DNA from: Microglena sp. YARC
Taxonomy: Eukaryota; Chlorophyta; Chlorophyceae; Chlamydomonadales; Chlamydomonadaceae
Assembly (NCBI GenBank): GCA_022414725.1
Contig: CM039466.1
Coordinates: forward strand, 34,144,271-34,208,270
Direction of reading: 5' to 3'
Length of the DNA stretch: 64,000 nucleotides
Shown here: positions 49,180 through 61,000 of the stretch, piece by piece
How the letters are laid out: every line of letters begins with the position of its first letter
How positions within the stretch are numbered: position 1 is the first letter of the stretch
Translations under genes and position numbers: made by a program
The notes under the pieces: model-generated
Databases searched by the model: none
The model's input: only the letters and a program-made list of their open reading frames with translations
What the model was told of the DNA's origin: nothing

Positions 49180-49330
49180 TGTAAGGATAACGCCTGATGG
49201 GGCGTGGTTTGTTAAGGGAGCCCGTCGCTACGCGGGTGGGGAGGGTCTCCTACCTCAACTGACAAGCTACCATCGCGGTTTGACGACGACCTTGCAACGC
49301 CCAGAGCGACTGAAGGGGGAGGTCGAACCC
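49180..49330 (-). mobile_element. tRNA-derived SINE, truncated and indel-rich
   Basis: Matches the 5198 copy but has at least six 1-nt indels in 145 bp (for example GTCGCTACGCGGG for GTCGTACGCGGG, CAACTGACAAG for CAACTGGACAAG, GCGGTTTGACG for GCGGTTGACG). Copies elsewhere differ mainly by substitutions. Confidence 0.8.
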
Positions 49331-49754
49331 ACCCTAGACTGTAACATATACACATTTAGGGATCGCGGGGACTATTTTGATGAATAATTAATCTTATATA
49401 ATATTATTAGAATATTACTATACATTAGTGATGCTTGTTGTGTGAAGCAAATTCAAAGCCAGCTGTGCCGCGCACATACATTTTTACGAGTTATTGTTTC
49501 TGACATTTTGTAATTTTACATTTTTACGCAGTTTACTTTTCTTAAATTTTTACGAGATAATTTTCCTTGCTGTCCTGTTTTTTTCATCTTTGACCACTCT
49601 TCTACCGTCAACCACCATATGCACAGCACCTGCAAAGGTCTGCCAGAACGAGAGGTACTTCCTTTCCGATTAAACTTTTAAGTTGTGGAGCTGAGACGAG
49701 TCTTGCTATACGAGTATACAAGTAAAAAATGGTCCCTTGCTTTTCTGGGAACTT

Positions 49755-49963
49755 AACCCGTGGCAGTGTGCCGGTCATAACATACCCCCTTCTTACTTCA
49801 GTGCTTGTGAGGGCACGTACCGCAGACACACAGCAGTACATCTGACAGTGTGCCCAGTCATAACGTGCCCCCTTCTTGCTTCTCGTACTTTGCAGGCTAC
49901 TTGATCACACAAAACAATCGTTGCTCATCTATCTGCGCGACTGGATGAACAGTGGCATGGCAT
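49755..49963 (+). CDS. Candidate exon 49896-49963 with duplicated acceptor
   Basis: CTTTGCAG|G precedes a 68-nt segment open in the frame LLDHTKQSLLIYLRDWMNSG, ending GGCAT|GTGTATG. The 50 nt before it (GTGTGCC-AGTCATAAC-T-CCCCCTTCTT) is a second copy of 49755-49806. Unidentified; possibly the same gene as the 48712 exon, although the phases do not obviously fit. Confidence 0.4.
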
Positions 49964-49969
49964 GTGTAT

Positions 49970-50118
49970 GTTACAGTCCAGGAGTAGGCCAAATATGCTA
50001 AAGGGACTTGCCCAAACCGTGTTAGGGCAGGAAGATCTCAAAAAGAAAAGGCAGTCACTGATGAACTGGACCAGCCAAACAATCGTTTTTACCGACGGGG
50101 GCCTGAGTGGCAATGCCA
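49970..50118 (-). mobile_element. Family B copy abutting the 49963 donor
   Basis: GTTACAGTCCAGGAGTAGGC to GACGGGGGCCTGAGT. The putative intron would begin inside or at this element. Confidence 0.6.
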
Positions 50119-50146
50119 CTGGCAAGTGTGGCAAAGGTGCAAAATA

Positions 50147-50725
50147 GAGAACATTAAGATAGTAGATAGATAGATGCATAGGTAGATAGGATTAGAATAA
50201 TGATGAGATAGATAATAAGATAGAATAAAGAATAGGGTAGATAGAGTATAGATAGATAGATAGGATAAGGGATAAGAATAGATAGATTAGTAGTAGAAAT
50301 ATTGAAAGGTAGGATTTAGATAGATAGTTTTGATAGAATAGATAGATAGATTATCAGAATAAGTATGTAGATAGATAGATGATAGGATAGTAGATAATAG
50401 GATAGTACCGCATAGATAGATAGATATGTAGATAGATATAAGATGATAGATAGATACGATAGATAGATAGATAGATAGGTAGCGTAGGTAGACTGAGTAG
50501 ATAGATAGATAGACCTAGATAGATAGATAGATAGATAGAGTAGATAGATAGAAAGAAGTAGGTAGATAGAATAGATAGATAGATAGATAGAGATATAGAA
50601 AGGTAGGTAGATAGATAGATAGATAGATAGATAGGTAGGTAGATAGGTAGGTAGATGGATGGATAGATAGATAGATAGATAGATAGATACATAGATAGAT
50701 AGATAGATAGATAGATAGATGTTAC
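50147..50725. repeat. (TAGA)n microsatellite, imperfect
   Basis: Several hundred bp of TAGATAGA with many single-base interruptions. Confidence 0.95.
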
Positions 50726-52850
50726 TGTACTCGAGAGTCCTAGGGTAGTTGCCTAGTTGGCAGGTTATAGTGAGACCTGCAGACCTGCCCGCTCGATAAT
50801 ATATATACAAGAATAAATACAATAATCAGAAGCAATTAAAAAAGGCATGACTCCCTGAACCTGGGACCATAGATGCTTGCCTCGGCCGTACAGGGAATCA
50901 TGCATTTTTTCTTATTTCGGGTACTCGGGTACAAGGAGTCATGCCTTTTTTTCTATTTTTTACATATCTCGGGTAGTCGGGTACAGGGAATCTTGCCTTT
51001 TGTACTTTTTTCTTATCTCGTATACATGCATGTGTGAACCAGTGTTGGTGCACTAGGTAAATGTGCAATAGAGAAATGTACATATGGTAGGGATTGAAAC
51101 AATGAAGTAGACAGGATATTGAAATTGAAATTGTTACATCCGTGTAATACATTCACTCACAGGACGTGAAGTTAAGGACACCAGGGTTTAGCGGCAAGCC
51201 GGAGCTAGCTATAGTCACCGTAAGTAGACAGGATACATGTTGTTACAGTTTCATAGGTGGGCCAAATAGGCTAAAAGAACTTGCTCAAATATAGGTAGAT
51301 ATTGAAACAATGGAGTAGGTAGGTAGGTAGTAGAGAAAGGTAGGTATGCGTTGATAGAACAATTTACTCCCCAGGTAGTGGGTCCGGACCTCCCAAATGT
51401 TGAAATAGATAGAGAGTGTTGACCTCCTCGTTGGAGCAGGGTACTACAAAGAGTATGTTTTCCGTGAGAGCGTAAGCTTTTGGATCCCATTTACGTGATT
51501 CACGTAAAACAAGAAACCCGACCAGCCTGGAGATCCCAGGTTACGTGCCAGGCAATGCCAGCACGTAACTTGAAGATCCCCATCTCCGCTCTCTAACTTC
51601 TCCCAAAATGGCAAATTGGAGTAGCCTGCGATGGATATCCCTGATATTGGCCTAACGAATAGAACAGCAAAATGATTTGTTTCGCGTTTACATTTTCCTG
51701 GTAATATTGTTTCTACCGCTGAAGATGGCGAGCAGCCAAATTGCTGGCTGAAGCTATGTAGTGGTGTTGATCCTATTCTTGTTTTCTCCGCCCCCAATGG
51801 AGTACTGAGCAGCCTTCAAGCTGAGCATAGAACGTGTAATTAAGCCAGTAACGAACTAAATATAGCCAAGCTAGCTTTTCAGACGCAACAGAGCTAGCTT
51901 CAGGCATGGCTCAAGGATGGGAGAAAGGAGGCTTAAAGCTTCTGGTCAGCTGCTACGTGTAGCCGCAAAAGAGAAAGAGGGCGTCCATTGCAAACCCTGG
52001 TTGGCCAGTTGAGCATTTGTGGCCTCAGACTTGGGTGCCCACCCGCTATTGTGGTCCGGAAAATTAAAGCATGTGAGATGATGGTTTAATTGCAATTGTA
52101 GAATTAAATGATCACTGTATCACGAACTCAGGCCCCGTGTTGGCCAAACGATTGTTTGGGATTCAGTCCATCAACGAGTTTTTATTTTTAGCATTTACCG
52201 CCACGGTTGGGGAAGTTCCTTTAGCCTACCGGTATCTGGCCTACCCCTGGACTGTAATATACATGCATACATACATACATATCGTACATGCATACATACC
52301 ATCAGGACTGCTACCCAATCGGACCCAGCGTTGAGAAGCCACCCCCAACATTATTCAGAACCTTGGACCCAATCATGGTGAAGGCCACATAAGGCTAATC
52401 AGCAACGAGTTCTAATACCAGTAATAAGAACAATACTTATAATAATAATTATTCATAATAATAATAATAATTTGTTCATTTAGAAATAATTACAATTTGA
52501 ATGAATCTCTACAACTCGTAGGAATCGCTACAAGTCTTACGGAGACCGATATGTCTTACAGCTTTTTGCAACTGGTAGAAATGAATCCCAGGCCCCGGAC
52601 TAAGCCAAATCATCCTTGCCTACGACGGAGCCAAGGCTTGGCCATACTTGTATGTTTGATCCTCATATCTATTTATGGATGTATGTATCAATGTATGGAT
52701 ATATGTACTGCTCATATATATATATACTGCCCATACATACAGGTCAAAGTGACCCTAGGCCTAGGCTGCCCTCTACACATCCTGGTCCCTTGGACAATCC
52801 AACAGGAAAACGTGCGATACTATATATATAAGAAGTGACCTATAAGTCGC
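50726..52850. other. No gene recognised; repeat fragments
   Basis: A direct duplication of TCGGGTA-TCGGGTACA-GG-ATC-TGCCTTTT at 50915-51010, family B at 51240-51290 and 52118-52262, and AGCTAGCTT inverted motifs at 51860-51900. A 117-codon reverse open frame at 51444-51797 has no family features I can recognise. Confidence 0.55.
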
Positions 52851-53405
52851 TGTGTGAGTCATACAGGCAACTGTCACCGCAGACCTAGGCCTCCACATCT
52901 GTCGTTTGTGAGTCAGTGACAAGGATCAGCCCCGGTCAGAGGTGGTGGTCGATGTGACCATGGCTGCTATCTGCTAACAACCATCCAAATCATCTGCTAT
53001 CTGCTACCAACCATCCGATATCTGCTAACAACCATCCAAAATGTCACCGGGACATCGTTGTGTGAGTCATATGGAACCCTGCTAACAGAGGCTGGTCATT
53101 GTCACAGACACACAAACCACTAAGATGTGGAGGCCTAGGTCTGGTGCTACCTTTGCTTGTATGACGCACATAACGATGTCTCCGTGATATTTTGGATGGT
53201 CACATCCACCACCAACACTAACAAGGGCTGATCATTGTCACAGACACACAAACGACAGATGTGGAGGCCTAGGTCTGGTGCTACCGTGGCCTGAATGACT
53301 GAAATAACGATGTCTTTGTGATATTTTGGATGGTCACATCGACCACCAACACTGACCGTGGCTGGTCATTGTCACATACACACAAATGACTAAGATGTGG
53401 AAGTC
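52850..53405. repeat. Large foldback with repeated arms
   Basis: The left arm (52855-52935: GACCTAGGCCTCCACATCTG, GTTTGTGAGTC) is the inverse of blocks at 53090-53170, 53215-53300 and 53345-53405 (CAGATGTGGAGGCCTAGGTC). ACCATCCAAAATGTCACCGG pairs with the later ATATTTTGGATGGTCACATC. Non-coding. Confidence 0.75.
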
Positions 53406-53414
53406 TATGTGTCC

Positions 53415-53590
53415 TGCATATCATATGATGTTGACCAAAGGCGAGTATGATATCATATGATGTCACACAAATTGCATCATACAACATTGTTCATACATGG
53501 TAACTTTATCTTAGTCAGACTGCCGGTATCATACGATGTCATGTGATGACATGCTATCATATGATATCATATTGCCGTTCCCTATCCATA
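53415..53590. repeat. Palindromic family D element
   Basis: CATATGATGTTGACCAAAGG ... ATCATATTGCCGTTCCCTA, collinear with the inverse of 37507-37660. Confidence 0.7.
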
Positions 53591-53639
53591 CGACCATCCA
53601 AGAAGTCAATCTTGTGTGATACATGCAGGCCCCAGATCT

Positions 53640-53800
53640 AGGTGGGAGCCCCCAGGGTTACCCATATGTCCATATGTCCGACCATCCCGCCGAGACGAAG
53701 CCTGACATGTCAGCCTATGGTCTTGTAACTGACTCGCATCCGTTGCCACCTGTTGCTCCGTCCCGAACACCTCTCTGCCAATTTTTAACGTCGCTTGCGA
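53640..53800. repeat. Dispersed repeat family H
   Basis: AAGCCTGACATGTCAGCC ... CCGTTGCCACCTGTTG, homologous to 17020-17215. Confidence 0.65.
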
Positions 53801-53814
53801 CGCTGCATAGAACT

Positions 53815-54849
53815 TGGGCCTCTACATCATCTGCATCCATCACTGTACCCAGCCCTGGTTGGTAGTGCTCATGATCCAATAAGTCCATGCGGTAGTCGCA
53901 TAGGTCCAGGGAGCCACAGGAGCTTGCAGTGGGAGAGTTTCTTTTCCCAACCAATCACATGCAGGCAACACTTTGCCAAGATCTAGGCCTCTGCATCACC
54001 TGCATCCATCACTGTACCCAGCCCTGGTTGGAAGTGCTCATGATCCAATAAGTCCATGCGTATGTGTGGCATATGCACAGGGAGCCACAGGAGCTGGCAG
54101 TGGGAGAGTTTCTTGTCCCAACCAATCACATGCAGGCAGCACTTTGCCCAGATCTAGGCCTCTGCATCACCTGCATCCATCACTGTACCCAGCCCTGGTT
54201 GGAAGTGCTCATGATCCAATAAGTCCATGCGTATGTGTGGCATATGCACAGGGAGCCACAGGAGCTTGTAGTGGGAGAGTTTCTTGTCTCAACCAATCGC
54301 AGAAAGGCGACGCTAACCCTAGATCTAGGCCTCTGCATCATCTGCATCCATCACTGTACCCAGCCCTGGTTGGTAGTGCTCATGATCTAATAAGTCGATA
54401 TAGGAGTCGTATAGGTCCAGGGAGCCACAGGAGCTGGCAGTGGGAGATTTTTTGTTGTCCCGACCGATCGCATAAAGGCAACTCTAAGCCCATATCTAGG
54501 CCTCTGCATCATCTGCATCCATCACTGTACCCAGCCCTGGCTGGTAGTGCTCATGATCTAATAACTTAATAAGTCGATGCGGGAGTGGTACATGTCCAGG
54601 GAGCTACAGGAGCTACCGGTGGACAATTTTCATGTACCAACCAATCGCAAAAAGGTGACACTAAGCCCAAATCTAGGCCTCTGCATCATCTGCATCCATC
54701 ACTGTACCCAGCCCTGGCTGGTAGTGCTCATGATCTAATAACTTAATAAGTCGATGCGGGAGTGGTACATGTCCAGGGAGCTACAGGAGCTACCGGTGGA
54801 CAATTTTCATGTACCAACCAATCGCAAAAAGGTGACACTAAAGCCCAAT
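53815..54849 (-). repeat. Gene-tail array of the CDPK
   Basis: Six extra units of 165-180 bp downstream of the real stop (54850). Each repeats the C-terminal codons SSCGSLDL-D-RMDLLDHE, the TAG stop (CTAGGCCTCTGCATCATCTG on plus) and flank. Units diverge with distance. Confidence 0.93.
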
Positions 54850-55071
54850 CTAGGCCTCTGCATCATCTGCATCCATCACTGTACCGCAGCCTGGTTGGTA
54901 GGGCTCATGATCTAATAAGTCCATGCGGGAGTCGTATAGGTCCAGGGAGCCACAGGAGCTACCAGTGGGAGAGTTTCTTGTCCCAACCAATCGCATGAAG
55001 TCGTCGAATTCAAGTCCTTCATTGGCATCCAGTGCAGTGTCCATAAGCATTTCTTGGATAGCAAGGTTCAC
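54850..55071 (-). CDS. CDPK last exon (EF-hand 4, tail, stop)
   Basis: Acceptor CACCCCAG, 73 codons plus TAG. It encodes VNLAIQEMLMDTALDANEGL and EFDDFMRLVGTRN, then a Ser/Asp-rich tail. In the EF4 loop, position 1 is Ala. Confidence 0.88.
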   Translation of the reverse strand: MNLAIQEMLMDTALDANEGLEFDDFMRLVGTRNSPTGSSCGSLDLYDSRMDLLDHEPYQPGCGTVMDADDAEA

Positions 55072-58000
55072 CTGGGGTGGGTGGGTGGGTGGGTGGGAAT
55101 GGGTGTGTGGGGGTTGGTGGTGGTGAGTGGGGTGGGTGTGTGGGGGTTGGTGGTTGTGTGTGGGGTGGGGGGTGGGATGGGTGTGTGGGGGTTGGTGGTG
55201 GTGAGTGGGGTGGGGGGTGGGGTGGGTGTGTGGGGGTTGGTGGTTGTGTGTGGGGTGGGGGGGTGGGATGGGTGGTGTGGGGGTTGGTGGTGGTGAGTGG
55301 GGTGGGGGGTGGGATGGGTGTGTTGGGGGTTTGGTGATTGTGTGTGGGGTGGGGGGGTGGGATGGGTGTGTGGGGGTTGATGGTGGTGAGTGGGGTGGGG
55401 GGGTGGGATGGGTGGGGGTTGGTGGTGGTGAGTGGGGTGGGGTGGGTGGGATGGGTGGGTGGGGTTGGTGGTGGTGAGTGGGGTGGGGGGTTGGGATGGG
55501 TGTGTGGGGTTGGTGGTTGTGTGTGGGGGTGGGGGGGTGGGATGGTGTGTGGGGGTTGATGGTGGTGAGTGGGGTGGGGGGGTGGGATGGGTGGGGGTTG
55601 GTGGTGGTGAGTGGGGTGGGGTGGGTGGGATGGGTGGGTGGGGTTGGTGGTGGTGAGTGGGGTGGGTGTGTGGAAGTGGGGGGTGGTGGTTGGTGGTGGT
55701 GTGGGGAGTGGGGGTGGTGGTGGGGTGGGGTGGGGAGGTGTTGGTAGGGGAGGAAGTGCGGGAGTTGGGAGGTGAACATGGTGGGGGGCTGGGTCCACGA
55801 GCATCTTTTGGACAGCAAGGTTTAATTGGGGATGGTTTGGTTTGGCGTGGTTTGGCATGGTTTGGCGTGGTTTGGTTGGTAGTGCTGCGGTCAGATTTTG
55901 GTTTGGCGTGGTTTGGTTGGTAGTGCTGCAGTCAGATTTTGGTCAGACTGGGTGCTTTTGAGACAAGTGTTCTAGTCCCTTTTGCTTTCGTAAACCTCCT
56001 CCTCACTCCTCTCTTCGATAGCTTAGTAAACATGGGGATGGTCTGCTTTTGAGTGCTGTGGTCTGATTTTGGTCAGACAGGGTGATTTTGAGACAAGTGT
56101 ACTAGTCCCTTATACTTAGCAAAGCTCCCTTCCACCACTCAATTGGATATCACGGTCGACACAATAATGGTTTGGTTTGGTTTGGTCTGATTTGGAGTGT
56201 TGTGGTCTGATTTTGGTCAGACAGGGAGCTTTTGAGACACGCGTCCTAATATCTTATGCTTAGCAAAACTCCCTTTCACCCCTCTCTTTGATATCAACCT
56301 GGTTTATGTGGTACACGCCCTCTTTGATAGCATGGTTGACACAGGGATGGTTTGGTTTCGAGTGTTGTGGTCTGATTTTGGTCAGGCAAACAGGTGTTCC
56401 AGCCCCTTATGCTTTATTGAGACCCCCCCCCCACCCACCCCCACCACCCACCCATCCACACACATTCACACACACCACCCCAACAGCATGCAGTATACAT
56501 GACACATCAATAAATAAGTACATGTACACACAAACCAGTAGACACCGACAAATGAGTAAATGTGTGCGCAAATCAGTACATGAGTCCACTAACCAAGATG
56601 TGTGTAAATGTAGACATCAATCAATACATGAACATATATATTTTATTTATACACCAATGTATGAGGGCACGTAAATACACAGCAGGATACATCAGTACAT
56701 GAGGACAAGCATACTGCCAATCAATACATGAGGGCACGTACCGCATACACCAATACAAACATGAGGACACAAATACACAAATCAATACATGAGCACAATT
56801 ATAACCGATACATGAGGGCACGTACCGCATGCACCAATACATACATGAGGACACACAGACACAAATCAATACACGAGCACAATTATAAACCAATACATGA
56901 GGGCACGTACCGCATGCACCAATACATACATGAGGACACGCAGACACAAATCAATACATGAGCACAATTAAAACCAATACATGAGGGCACCTACAGCATA
57001 CACCAGTACATACATGAACACATTGACTAAGACATGAGCACATGAATACATCAATCAATACGAGAACACATTTCTACATCGAAATATGAGGACACATATA
57101 TGCAAAGCAGTACACACCAGTATATAAGGACACACACCGCATGCACCAATCAATAGATGAGTACATTGACCAAGAAATGAGTAAATGCACGTTAACATCG
57201 ATCAATCGATCAACTGATCAATCAATCAATAAATGAATGAATGAATGAATGAATGAATGAATCAATCGATTAATCAATCAATACATACATACATAAGCAC
57301 AATTATAAATTAATACACGAGGACAGATATATGCCGTAAACAGCAGTATGCACCAGTACACCAGGACGCGCATACACCAATACATACATGCGTACATGTA
57401 TACACAAGTACACAAGGGTGTGCACTTGTGTATATATGTATACACAAGTAATTACTAGTTGTGTATACATATACACCCTCGTGTACATGTATACACAAGT
57501 ACACGAGGGTGTATAACGCCTACACCAATACATACATGCGTACATGTATACACAAGTACTCGAGGGCGTGTACCACATACACCAATCAATGCATGTGTAC
57601 ATGTATACACAAGTACACGAGGGCGTGTACCGCTTACACCAATACATACATGCAGAAATGTATACACAAGTACACGAGGCCGTGTACCGCATAAGTTAAT
57701 ACATACATGCAGAAATGTATACACAAGTACACGAGGGTGTGAACCGCATACGCCAATCCAGACATGCGTACGTGTATACACAAGTACACGAGGGCGTGTA
57801 CCGCATACACCAATACATACATGCGTAGATGTATACACAAGTACAAGAGGGCGCGTACCGCATACACCAATACATACATGCGTACATGTATACATGAGGA
57901 CAAGCATACACACGGCAGTTCAACCCACCTCTTCCTCCGGAAGTTTTTCACCCAGCAGTCGCATAATCTCGCCCATGTTGATCCGACCCGTCTTGCTTGT

Positions 58001-61000
58001 GTCAATGTCTTCGAATGTCTTCATAAGACACTTTGTCCATTCTTCTCGGTGGTTTGCCTCAAAGGCTCGCCAGTCAACCTGCTCACAATAGGACGGAATA
58101 GGCAATCAGACAACAGAGCAAGGAGGAGATAGCGGGGAGGAGTTGCTGTACATGAAGCTTGATTGTGTCAATATCTTGGAATGTTGTCATAAGCCACTTC
58201 GTCCATTCTTCTGGGTGGTTTGCCTCAAAGGCGCGCCAGTCAACCTTCCCACAATAGGGAGGAATTGGCAATCAGACAATAGAGCAAGGGGGGGGATAGC
58301 AGGGAGGAGTTGCTGTACATGAAGCTTGATTGTGTCAATATCCTTTGAATGTCTTCCGAAGGCACCTTGTCCAATCTACTCAGTGGTGTGCCTCAAAGGC
58401 TTGCCAGTCAACCTGATCACAGCAGGGAGGAATAGGCAATCAGACAATATAGTGCAAGGAGGGGATAGCGGGGAGGAGTTGCTGTACATGAAGCTTGATT
58501 GTGTCAATATCCTTGAATATATTCATAAGCCACTTTATCCATTCTTCTAGGTGGTTTGCCTAGAAGGCTCGCCAGTCAACCTGATCACAGCAGGGAGGAA
58601 TAGGCAATTAGACAATATATAGTGCAAGGAGGGGATAGCGGGGAGGAGTTGCTGTACATGAAGCTTGAGTGTGTCAATATCCTTGAATATATTCATAAGC
58701 CACTTCGTCCATTCTTCTCGGCGTTTTGCCTTTAAGGCGCGCCATTCAACTTGATCACAGCAGGGAGGAATAGGCAATCAGACAATATAGAGCAAGTGGG
58801 GGATAGCGGGGAGGAGTTGCTGTACATGAAGCTTGAGTGTGTCAATATCCTTGAATACATTCATAAACCACTTTATCCATTCTTCTCGGTGGTTTGCCTA
58901 GAAGGCTCGCCAGTCAACCTGATCACAGCAGGGAGGAATAGGCAATTAGACTATATATAGTGCAAGGAGGGGATAGCGGGGAGGAGTTGCTGTACATGAA
59001 GCTTGAGTGTGTCAATATCCTTGAATATATTCATAAGCCACTTCATCCATTCTTCTCGGTGTTTTGCCTTGAAGGCGCGCCATTCAACCTGATCACAGCA
59101 GGGAGGAATAGGCAATCAGACAATATAGAGCAAGTGGGGGATAGCGGGGAGGAGTTGCTGTACATGAAGCTTGAGTGTGTCAATATCCTTGAATACATTC
59201 ATAAACCACTTTATCCATTCTTCTCGGTGGTTTGCCTAAAAGGCTCGCCAGTCAACCTGATCACAGCAGGGAGGAATAGGCAATTAGACAATATAGTGCA
59301 AGGAGGGGATAGCGGGGAGGAGTTGCTGTACATGAAGCTTGATTGTGTCAATATCCTTGAATATCTTCTGAAGCCACTTCGTCCATTCTTCTCGGTGGTT
59401 TGCCTCAAAGGCTCGCCAGTCAACTTGATCATGATGGAAAGGAACAGGGGTGGGTGGTTGGGGTGGTTGGGGGTGGGGGTGGGTTGTGCTGCTGTGTTTA
59501 TGCTTGTCTTCATGTTGTGGTGTGTTAGTGTACTCATGCATTTATTTGTGTATACGGTACTCATGTACTGAAGAAGAAGAAGAAACTATCGGAGCGAACA
59601 GGGGTGCGTTAGGGTGGGTAGGGGGGGGGGGGGGGGGGGGGGGGCGGTGTGTGTTTGTGTGTGCGTGTGTGTGTGTGCGTTAGGGTGGGTAGGGGTTACA
59701 ATTTAGGTCAAACAGACGATGGAGAAAAGTGGATAAGCAATCATGACTGACCCCCATGGCTTTCTTAAACACTCTTTTGAAAATGGCTTTCTTAAACACT
59801 CTTTTGAAAATTTCATCACTATCATCATCATCATCACCATCATCACCACTCCCACCACCACCACCACCACCATCATCATCATTATCATCATCAAAACCAG
59901 CACCACCATCATCACCATCATCACCACCACCATCATCATTATCATCATCACCATCATAATCACCATCATCACCACCACCAACATCATAATAACCATCACC
60001 ACCATCATCATCACTACCACCACCACCATCATAATCACCCATCACCACCACCATGATCACCACCACCACCTTAACCAGCATCACCATCACCACCTTCATC
60101 ATCATTATCATCATCACCACCATAATCACAACCACCACCACCATCACCATCATCATCACCACCACCACCACCACCATCATCACCACCACCAACACTATCA
60201 CCACCATCATCACCACCATCATCACCATCATCATCACCACCACATCGCCACCACCATAGCACCACCACCACCACCACAATCACCGCCACTACCATCATTA
60301 TCATCATTTGCAAGTTACGAGTCTCGACAACAAATAACCATAAGTACCGAACTCTTCATGAAATCATGACCATTATTCTGAAAATGTCATCATCAGCAGC
60401 AGCAGCAGCATCGGCAGCACACCTGGCTAGCAATGAACTGTGCCTGGCTGATGGTGGAGTTGGCGGAGCCCACAGCGACCTCCCTCAACAGAATCTCTAC
60501 CTCAGAGGGGTCCAGCTGGTAACCTGGGGTTGGGGTTTGATTTGGGGGTTAGAGTTTGGGGATGGGGTTTGGGGATGGGGTGGAGGGTGGTTGGGTGGTT
60601 GTGTGTGTGGTGAGTGTGTGTGGTAGGGCCCGCCCTATATCCGCCGCTACAGCGACCTCCCTCAACAGAATCTCAACCTCAGAGGGGTCCAGCTGGTAAC
60701 CTGGGGTTGGGGTTTGATTTGGTGGGTTTGGTTTGGTGGGTTTGGTTTGGGGGTTTTGGTTTGGAGGGTTTGGTTTGGTGGGTTTGATTTGGTGGGTTTG
60801 GTTCTGGGGGTTTGGTTTGGGGGTTTGGTTCTCGGGTTTGGTTCTTGTGGGTTTGGTTCTGGGGTTTGGTTTGGTAGGTTTGGTTTGGTGGGTTTGGTTC
60901 TGGGGGTTTGGTTTGGTGGGTTTGGTTTGGTGGTTTGGTTCTGGGGGTTTGGTTCTGGGGGTTTTGGTTTGGGGGGTTTGGTTCTGTGGGTTTGGTTCTG

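Noticed and set aside
49608..49841. 77-codon reverse open frame
   Set aside because: Overlaps the duplicated acceptor region of a better plus-strand candidate and has no family features.
51444..51797. 117-codon reverse open frame as a gene
   Set aside because: No recognisable motif, repeat-bearing flanks, no splice or array signature around it.
55019..55858. Long Pro/His/Thr frames (279 and 322 codons) on the minus strand
   Set aside because: Mostly minisatellite; only the last 73 codons of one frame (55071-54850) are the real CDPK exon.
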